A stretch of 13,572 nt of DNA from JAWXCB01 sp034440455 (lineage in GTDB: Bacteria > Bacteroidota > Bacteroidia > Chitinophagales > CAIOSU01): assembly GCA_034440455.1 (NCBI GenBank), contig JAWXCB010000053.1, positions 1 to 13,572 on the forward strand, read 5' to 3'. Under the pieces are notes generated by a model, which did no database searches, had not been told where the DNA came from, and worked only from the letters and a program-made list of their open reading frames with translations. The position numbers were made by a program, and so were the translations under genes. Position 1 is the first letter of the stretch. Each line of letters opens with the position of its first letter. Below are positions 8,801 through 13,572 of the stretch, piece after piece.

Positions 8801-10208
8801 AAACAAGATTTTTTCCTGCGGCATCATTTGCAATTGCTGCATCATCTGCCTTCACTGTTACAACGAAATTCAATGACTCAAGCCTCGTCTTGATTGCATT
8901 GTCGCCACCATTGAGCGTTGTGTTTCCGACAACAAGCAGCACATATTTTTGAGGAATAGAAGTAGTGCCCTCAACGAAAATATTTACTGTTGCAGAGGTA
9001 GTTGTCTTTCCTCCATCGGCAGTCGCAACCGCTTTGAGCGTGTAATTTCCTGCGGCAACATTTGTCCAGATAAAACTGTAATCGCTTGTGAAATCAACGC
9101 CAAGCAAATTATTTCCCGAATAAAATTCCACCTTCACGATGCTGCCGTTGCTGTCGGCTGCATTTGCGGTGATGAGGATTTCAGCAGGCGCAATAAAAGC
9201 TGCGCCCTCAACCGGACTTGTAATCGCTGCAGATGGTGGCGGGTTAGGCAATTCAACAGAAATATTTATTGAAGCTGAAGCGGAATCATTTTCATTATCG
9301 AATGCCCGCGCAGTGATGGAATAATTTCCCGCAGGAACAGCTTCCCACAAGTAAGAATAAGGACTCGTTGAATCTGCTGCAAGCAAATTATTTCCTGAAT
9401 AAAAATGCACAACAGCAACATCGCCATCTGAATCATCTGCTGTTGCAAGAATTTGAATATCGCCACCGGGAGGAAATGTCGCTGAATTTGCGGGCGAGGC
9501 GATCGCTACAGTCGGGGGAAGATTCTGAACGCTCAAATTGGCAGCCCACAGAATCGCTGCATCAAGCAGCGCAATTCCGTTTGCGGATAAAAATCCTGCT
9601 CCATCATCTTTCAGAAAAAACCCGACTCTGCGCGCAGGTGCAGCTAATCCGTCCATCATTGCTCCGGCTTCAAATCCGAAGATTGAAATCTTCTGCGCAT
9701 CACCGGTGAGCGTGGCGATTTTCAGGGCATTGCTGTTCGGTTTCCCCCACGTGATTCCGTCAGAAGTTGAATAAATGACAGTATTACCGTTTGGTAATCC
9801 TGCGGCAAGCAGATGCCCCGCATTCGTGATTTTAACCTGCGTCAATGAATTTTGTGTTCCATAGTTTGAAGTTGCTGTTGCCGTCATCTCCAAATCATCA
9901 AACAGCGCACTTTCACAATTAATCAGCGGCACGGCAACATTGGTAAACTTGGTAGTGATGTCTGTTTACGAAACTGTAGCGGAGATAATCACGAGGCTTT
10001 TCCCCGTTGCATCCCCTGCTGTTGACGAAGAAGCTGATTTGACGGTGACCGTATAGCCCAAAATCTGTAGCCTGTTTTTTAACGCCAAATCACCGCTGTT
10101 GAGATTGGTGTTGCCTACCACTAATAATGCAGTAGGAGTTACAGGCAAAGGCGAGCCATACAAGCACACACTAAGAAAAAGCAGGAAAGCAGAGAGGTAA
10201 ATTTTCAC
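5841..10208 (-). CDS. Giant secreted polysaccharide-deacetylase-like protein with T9SS tail, one in-frame TAA
   Basis: From GTG 10208 (signal peptide VKIYLSAFLLFLSVCLYG) the frame gives 1,455 codons, with TAA at 9966-9968 (codon 81); the open part after it starts at 9932. Domains, in codons from GTG: unknown domain copy 1 (about 28-223, ALLVVGNTNLNSGD to LLDAAILWAAN); Ig-like/Big_7 domains at about 231-318 and 324-412; unknown domain copy 2 (about 420-619); Ig-like at about 628-717; a fourth Ig-like domain split around a carbohydrate-binding-like beta domain (about 765-890); NodB-like deacetylase (about 1010-1275); and type A T9SS sorting domain (about 1375-1455, MDISPNPAIDFITVKF). Metal-site residues of the deacetylase are visible: D1023/D1024 in TMDDGH and H1108/H1112 in NHSFTH, then a FVVPAG motif. 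It probably removes acetyl groups from an extracellular polysaccharide; the substrate is unknown. A TTG at 10262 would add 18 residues before the signal peptide and is less likely. Confidence 0.82.
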
Positions 10209-10220
10209 GGGTGTTTTTAG

Positions 10221-10249
10221 GGTTATGGCAAAATAACCGTGTATGGCAA
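10221..10249 (-). promoter_or_regulatory. Possible operator or promoter element upstream of the deacetylase gene
   Basis: A perfect 6-bp inverted repeat GGTTAT (10221-10226)/ATAACC (10233-10238) and a direct repeat TATGGCAA (10224-10231 and 10242-10249) lie 13-41 bases before the GTG start. On the minus strand the same stretch reads TTATTTTG, one base short of the TAnnTTTG -7 consensus. Suggestive only; such short repeats can occur by chance. Confidence 0.2.
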
Positions 10250-10327
10250 CATTAGCAAGCAAAATCTGTCGCTGTGTTCACGAAATCTGTGGCAAAAACT
10301 TTCTGTTTGATGAGAAGGAGATACGAA

Positions 10328-11941
10328 TTATTTTCCGTGACACTTCTTATACTTCAACTTGCTGCCGCACGGACACGGATCGTTGCGCCCCACCTTCGGC
10401 TCGCTCCGAACGATGGGTTTGAAAGGGCTGATGAAAGTATTGCTCAGGATCGGCTCATCATCCCATTCTTCTTCATCCTCTTCAGAATCATCACCGTTTT
10501 GATAGCCGGACCAGGTTTTCAAAATATACGCATACCTTGATTGGATGGAGTAAATCTTTCTTTTAAGGTCATTGTTAGGATAACGCGGCTCGTGCAATTC
10601 TTGGATGACATCTTCTATCGAACCGCATACGCCTATTCCGGCTAAACGGTGTTTATAAATTTCGGTAAGCAATGGCTCCAGTTCTTTAGCATCCATATCG
10701 AGCAAATCGCCCACAATGAAGCCTATCATGTTTGTATCAATAATTCTGTCATTCTCTTTTTCCGCAAGGAAAAACAAGAGCAGGTCTTCGTACCATTTGA
10801 TAATCTCATCCCTGCGCTCCGGTTGATAGAGCGCTATCTGGCTCACAGCCGTAGAAACCTGGGTGCGGGCGTAGCAATCATGGTCAGGCTCCATCATGAA
10901 CAATTTCAGCGCGTCAAGCTGATTAAATCCAAGCGTGTAAATACATTCCCAAACTTCTTCTGTGAGAAAATCGGAAAACCAGTAATCCAAATAATCTTTA
11001 TCCTGCCGTAGAATATCAAGCAACACAGGAAGGCTTTCCTCAGACTTCAACTCTGTAAGCAGGAATAGCGCGTGCAGCAAAAACTCATTCGAGTTGTTAT
11101 CCCAATCTTTGTTGCTGAAATAATCGAAGCGCGCCATGCTATCGTAAATCACTTTATGCAGGTCTGGTATTAGCGTTTCGCGCGGCAGTGAAAGAATTTC
11201 CGTGATGATGTCGGAACTGATGCCCATGCCGTTGCAATACAAGTGCTCCACCTGCGGATGCGTGAACACGGGCTTCTCCGTAGTGGGTTCCACTACTTTT
11301 TTTGCAACAACTTTCACGCTCCGGGATTCTTTATGCTCCCGCTCCCACCGCTCTGCTGTCTTTTCCAGCCTGAGCGCCATCACTTGCATCTGTAGCGGCT
11401 CAATCTCTATGAGCGGGTCTTCCAATTTCTTCAGCACATCCAACCGTATCTCTGCTGCCTTTAAATCTTTGATGCCCACAAAATACATCAACGCAATCCT
11501 GTTGAATGAAGCCACCTCATTGGTGTGAAACTCGTTGCGGTGCGGGTAGAGTTCTTTGATGTCCATGTATTCACCCAGCACTTCCGGCACTTTATCAAAT
11601 TCTTCTTTTGCAATGTATTCTCCTGCCAGATTCAACTTGCCAAACAGGTAGTCAGGATGTTCCTTCAGCAGCCAGTTATTTACCTCATTCGCTTTGGCTA
11701 CGTTTCCCTGAAACGCATAGAGCGTTGACAACTGGTTCTTGAACTGCGGCACGTGCGGATATTTTTCAATCAGGTCGTGCAGTTCGCGAATCGTGCTGTT
11801 CTTTTTGCGCTGCACTTTTTCGAAGGTTTGCCTTAGAATTTCCTGCACCTCATCATTAATGCCGAAGTAATCGTTCATGAGGTTGGGATTGCCTGTAATG
11901 GCGTATTTTGACAGGCGATAGCGGGAGCCGGTGGTATCCAT
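10328..11941 (-). CDS. DUF1186 and SEC-C domain protein with N-terminal TPR-like helices
   Basis: A 537-residue soluble protein with no signal peptide. Residues about 45-190 are helical and TPR-like (QLSTLYAFQGNVAKANEVNN, MYFVGIKDLKAAEIRLDVLK). Residues about 243-450 match the HEAT-like DUF1186 pattern: ILSLPRETLIPDLHKVIYDS, LFLLTELKSEESLPVLLDIL, SDFLTEEVWECIY and a YARTQVSTAVSQIALYQPER helix. An acidic linker (DDSEEDEEEWDDE, about 484-496) leads to a C-terminal SEC-C zinc motif, GRNDPCPCGSKLKYKKCHGK, with the CxC-x8-CH ligand pattern also found at the end of SecA. The role is unknown; SEC-C tails bind zinc and, in SecA, ribosomes and SecB. I chose ATG 11941 over the upstream TTG at 11992, because that TTG coincides with the -33 element of the predicted promoter. 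The gene is intact and lies 119 bases upstream of the deacetylase gene on the same strand. Confidence 0.85.
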   Translation of the reverse strand: MDTTGSRYRLSKYAITGNPNLMNDYFGINDEVQEILRQTFEKVQRKKNSTIRELHDLIEKYPHVPQFKNQLSTLYAFQGNVAKANEVNNWLLKEHPDYLFGKLNLAGEYIAKEEFDKVPEVLGEYMDIKELYPHRNEFHTNEVASFNRIALMYFVGIKDLKAAEIRLDVLKKLEDPLIEIEPLQMQVMALRLEKTAERWEREHKESRSVKVVAKKVVEPTTEKPVFTHPQVEHLYCNGMGISSDIITEILSLPRETLIPDLHKVIYDSMARFDYFSNKDWDNNSNEFLLHALFLLTELKSEESLPVLLDILRQDKDYLDYWFSDFLTEEVWECIYTLGFNQLDALKLFMMEPDHDCYARTQVSTAVSQIALYQPERRDEIIKWYEDLLLFFLAEKENDRIIDTNMIGFIVGDLLDMDAKELEPLLTEIYKHRLAGIGVCGSIEDVIQELHEPRYPNNDLKRKIYSIQSRYAYILKTWSGYQNGDDSEEDEEEWDDEPILSNTFISPFKPIVRSEPKVGRNDPCPCGSKLKYKKCHGK

Positions 11942-11964
11942 GACAGAGGAATTTTGATGTAAAT

Positions 11965-11992
11965 CAAAAGTACGAAATACCCTCTTTCGCAA
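11965..11992 (-). promoter_or_regulatory. Bacteroidota-type promoter of the DUF1186/SEC-C gene
   Basis: On the minus strand TACTTTTG (11965-11972) is an exact match to the -7 consensus TAnnTTTG. TTG (11990-11992) stands 17 bases upstream, and a TTTG (11995-11998) gives a second possible -33. The -7 box ends 23 bases before ATG 11941, giving a short leader. This supports that start codon and excludes the TTG at 11992. Confidence 0.55.
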
Positions 11993-12039
11993 CTCAAATC
12001 CATGAACAATTCTTCATGCTCTTCGCGCTGCACTCGCAT

Positions 12040-12158
12040 TGTGTTCTTTGTGGTTTAATAATTCAGAAACCACGAAGGACGCGAAGATTTTTTCACAAAG
12101 AACACAAAGCCCTGCTTCGTGGCTTTTGTGTTGGATTTTCTCTGTGTTCTTTGTGGTT
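12040..12158. repeat. Cluster of TGTGTTCTTTGTGGTT direct and inverted repeats
   Basis: TGTGTTCTTTGTGGTT occurs exactly twice in direct orientation (12040-12055 and 12143-12158). Its inverse CACAAAGAACACA (12094-12106) pairs perfectly over 13 bases with 12143-12155. The first copy also forms a 14-base stem, 12 of 14 matching, with AAACCACGAAGGAC (12067-12080), and AACACAAAGCC (12101-12111) nearly pairs with GGCTTTTGTGTT. Nested hairpins like these suggest a dispersed non-coding repeat rather than a gene. Confidence 0.65.
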
Positions 12159-12166
12159 AAAATTTT

Positions 12167-12286
12167 TCATTTCAACCGCTCCAACATCCCTTTCCGCTTC
12201 ACGATATTGTTGTAATCCCATTGTATCTGTCTCAACTTTTCAAGCCAGTGTTCCAAATCGTCCTTGTCGAACTGGCATCTCAGCAT
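12167..12286 (-). pseudogene. Possible 3' remnant of an unknown gene (39 codons)
   Basis: A short open stretch from ATG 12284-12286 to TGA 12167-12169 encodes a charged, helix-prone peptide (QFDKDDLEHWLEKLRQIQWD, then YNNIVKRKGMLERLK). The frame stays open for at least 18 codons upstream of this ATG, into the opposed remnant. Composition looks protein-like, but I do not recognise a family. It may be a gene tail left after a deletion, or chance. Confidence 0.25.
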
Positions 12287-12413
12287 GTTAAGAATTGCCG
12301 CGCAAGTTGCAAACACGGATGATGAAGCGCAGAAGTTGTTTACACTGATTGAAAGCTACCGGGTTCAATACGCCAAGCGAAGGTCGCTGATGGAGGAGTT
12401 GGATAAGGTGTGA
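12285..12413 (+). pseudogene. Possible 3' remnant of an unknown gene (42 codons)
   Basis: A plus-strand open stretch, ATG 12285 to TGA 12411-12413, encodes ANTDDEAQKLFTLIESYRVQ and ends YAKRRSLMEELDKV. It is amphipathic and protein-like, as expected of a C-terminal helix. It meets the opposed minus-strand remnant head to head at 12284-12287. No family recognised and no Shine-Dalgarno seen, so it is more likely a fragment than a complete small gene. Confidence 0.25.
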
Positions 12414-12490
12414 GGGTGATGTTCTTTCTTGGCAAAGGAACGCATTGCGCCTTGCTTGCGCTGGGCAGAGAGTAGCCAAGCATAACTAAT

Positions 12491-12579
12491 GGGCAGTTCT
12501 AAAAATTGCTTTTTTATCGCCTTACCCCATCCTTCTCCCGGAGGAGAGGGTGTCATTGGTAGAATTTTTAGAACTCCCC
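12491..12579. mobile_element. 89-bp MITE-like element with terminal inverted repeats and TAAT duplication
   Basis: The ends are inverted repeats, GGGCAGTTCTAAAAATT (12491-12507) and AATTTTTAGAACTCCCC (12563-12579), matching at 16 of 17 positions. They are flanked by the direct repeat TAAT (12487-12490 and 12580-12583), as expected of a target-site duplication. Inside lies a GC-rich palindrome, CCTTCTCC (12531-12538)/GGAGAGGG (12543-12550). There is no room for a transposase, so it would be a non-autonomous element moved in trans. The source transposon family is not identifiable from this window. Confidence 0.7.
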
Positions 12580-12597
12580 TAATAAAATTGAGCAGAA

Positions 12598-12605
12598 TAT
12601 CTTTG
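12598..12605 (+). promoter_or_regulatory. Candidate -7 box of the cysteine desulfurase gene
   Basis: TATCTTTG matches TAnnTTTG exactly and ends 19 bases before ATG 12625. No TTG stands at the usual -33 distance; that position falls near the right end of the MITE-like element. If the box is used, transcription would begin after the alternative ATG at 12607, which favours ATG 12625 as the start. Confidence 0.35.
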
Positions 12606-12624
12606 GATGAATTTTACAAACTCA

Positions 12625-13572
12625 ATGAACAAGGGGAAAGAGATAATTTATCTTGACAATAACGCTACAACTCCGATTGATAAACGGGTGTTGGATGCGA
12701 TGATGCCGTTTCTAACAAGTGAATTTGCGAACGCAAATAGCACACATCAGTTTGGTGTAGGTGCTTATGAAGCTGTGAAAACTGCACGAATACAAGTGAG
12801 TGAATTGATTCATGCAGAAGCAAATGAAATCATTTTTACAAGTGGTTCAACGGAAGCAATCAACTTGGCAATTAAAGGCGTTGCTGAAAATTATTCGGCA
12901 AAAGGAAAACATATTGTAACGGTTGCAACGGAACATTCGGCTGTGCTTGATGTGTGCAAGTATCTTGAAACGAAGGGTTGCGAAGTAACTTTTTTACCTG
13001 TGAAAGCTGACGGACTTATTGATGTTACTGAACTGAAAAAAGTTTTGCGAACTGATACAATTCTTGTGTGTGTGATGTATGTGAATAATGAAACCGGTGT
13101 GATACAACCGATAAAAGAAATTGCTGAACTCACTCATGAAGTTGGTGCGTTGTTTATGACGGATGCAACACAAGCGGTTGGAAAAACAAAAGTTGATGTT
13201 GATGCTTTAGGAATTGATTTGCTCTGCATGAGTGGACACAAAATTTATGCTCCTAAAGGTGTTGGTGCGTTGTATGTGAGGCAAAGAATAAATCGTGTGA
13301 AGTTGTCTGCACTCATACATGGGGGAGGACACGAAAAAGGAATGAGAAGCGGAACGCTGAATGTTCCTGCAATAGTTGCTCTTGGTGCTGCCTGTGCAAT
13401 TGCACAAAAGGAAATGTCAAAAAACACTGAAAGCATTTTGTCTTTAAGAAATTATTTAGAAAGCGAGTTGCTGAAAGTTGACGGCACAAGTGTAAACGGA
13501 AATACTATTGAACGGCTTTACAATGTTTCCAATTTAATTTTTCGTGGTGCTGATTCAGATGCGGTGATTATG
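12625..13572 (+). CDS. Cysteine desulfurase, IscS/NifS (class V aminotransferase) type, 3' truncated by window
   Basis: The frame is open for 316 codons to the right edge. It encodes a PLP enzyme that takes sulfur from cysteine for Fe-S clusters, tRNA thiolation or other sulfur transfer. Motifs in order: IYLDNNATTPID near the start, FTSGSTEAINLAIKG, TEHSAV (H104), NNETGVIQPIKEI, DATQAVGK (D180, Q183), the PLP lysine K206 in SGHKIYAPKGVGALYV, then HGGGHEKGMRSGTLNVPAI. With the start at 12625 the catalytic numbers coincide with those I recall for E. coli IscS, which supports that start; ATG 12607 is in frame but abuts the predicted -7 box. The catalytic cysteine loop (near residue 328) is just beyond the window. 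It lies downstream of a repeat-rich junction, and sample lines look more AT-rich than the genes to the left. It could be housekeeping IscS or a specialised paralogue such as DndA of a phosphorothioation system; this window cannot decide. Confidence 0.93.
   Translation, partial: MNKGKEIIYLDNNATTPIDKRVLDAMMPFLTSEFANANSTHQFGVGAYEAVKTARIQVSELIHAEANEIIFTSGSTEAINLAIKGVAENYSAKGKHIVTVATEHSAVLDVCKYLETKGCEVTFLPVKADGLIDVTELKKVLRTDTILVCVMYVNNETGVIQPIKEIAELTHEVGALFMTDATQAVGKTKVDVDALGIDLLCMSGHKIYAPKGVGALYVRQRINRVKLSALIHGGGHEKGMRSGTLNVPAIVALGAACAIAQKEMSKNTESILSLRNYLESELLKVDGTSVNGNTIERLYNVSNLIFRGADSDAVIM

Noticed and set aside
6247..9774. Many plus-strand open frames of 60-113 codons across 6247-9774
   Set aside because: They lie antisense to the long secreted-protein frame, have low-complexity or Cys/Ile-rich translations and no family motifs. 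They are shadows of its codon pattern.
11942..11992. TTG start at 11992 giving a 17-residue longer SEC-C protein
   Set aside because: That TTG coincides with the -33 element of a good promoter whose -7 box lies inside the proposed extension.
12016..12479. Open frames over the repeat region (plus 12016-12291, minus 12288-12479)
   Set aside because: Their translations derive from the hairpin repeats and junction sequence and look non-protein-like.
12421..12486. CTTGGC/GCCAAG pair around 12434-12480 as an RNA gene
   Set aside because: Only a six-base stem with no conserved tRNA or ncRNA features.
12531..12550. GC-rich palindrome as a rho-independent terminator
   Set aside because: No T run follows; it is better explained as the core of the MITE-like element.

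Overview
The window looks like a piece of a Bacteroidota chromosome. The evidence is a secreted multidomain protein with a C-terminal type IX secretion (T9SS) sorting domain, a lipoprotein with acid-rich residues just after the lipobox cysteine, weak Shine-Dalgarno sequences, and a promoter matching the Bacteroidota -33/-7 pattern (TTG, then TAnnTTTG). No rRNA, tRNA or CRISPR array was seen.

Layout, left to right. (1) 1-513, minus: the N-terminal part of a secreted repeat protein that runs off the left edge. (2) 660-2730, plus: a membrane-anchored SOUL haem-binding protein, overlapped by four bases (ATGA) by a cryptochrome/photolyase-related gene that carries two in-frame stops and one frameshift. 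(3) 2864-4102, plus: an exported TPR protein with one in-frame TAA. (4) 4181-4897, minus: GTP cyclohydrolase I (FolE). (5) 5048-5737, plus: a DUF4397 lipoprotein with a strong terminator. (6) 5841-10208, minus: a very large secreted protein with two copies of an unidentified domain, Ig-like domains, a carbohydrate-binding-like domain, a NodB-like polysaccharide deacetylase and a T9SS tail, with one in-frame TAA near its start. (7) 10328-11941, minus: a cytosolic DUF1186/SEC-C protein with a recognisable promoter. (8) 11993-12606: a gene-poor junction with direct and inverted repeats, two short opposed gene remnants and an 89-bp MITE-like element with a 4-bp target duplication. (9) 12625 to the right edge, plus: an IscS/NifS-type cysteine desulfurase, truncated by the window.

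Functionally, SOUL and the photolyase-like gene form an apparent operon. FolE, a pterin-pathway enzyme, lies nearby, as expected for a light/DNA-repair/cofactor neighbourhood, but that link is inference. The lipoprotein and the deacetylase protein are envelope or extracellular. The desulfurase lies beyond a repeat-rich boundary and may begin a different, possibly acquired, block.

The most unusual property is that three otherwise well-preserved genes contain four in-frame stops, and one of them also has a one-base homopolymer shift. All four stops can be explained by G-to-T changes on the strand shown. They could be real decay, consensus error, or (less likely) readthrough. Genes with one such stop are listed as CDS with the lesion described; the gene with three lesions is listed as a pseudogene.
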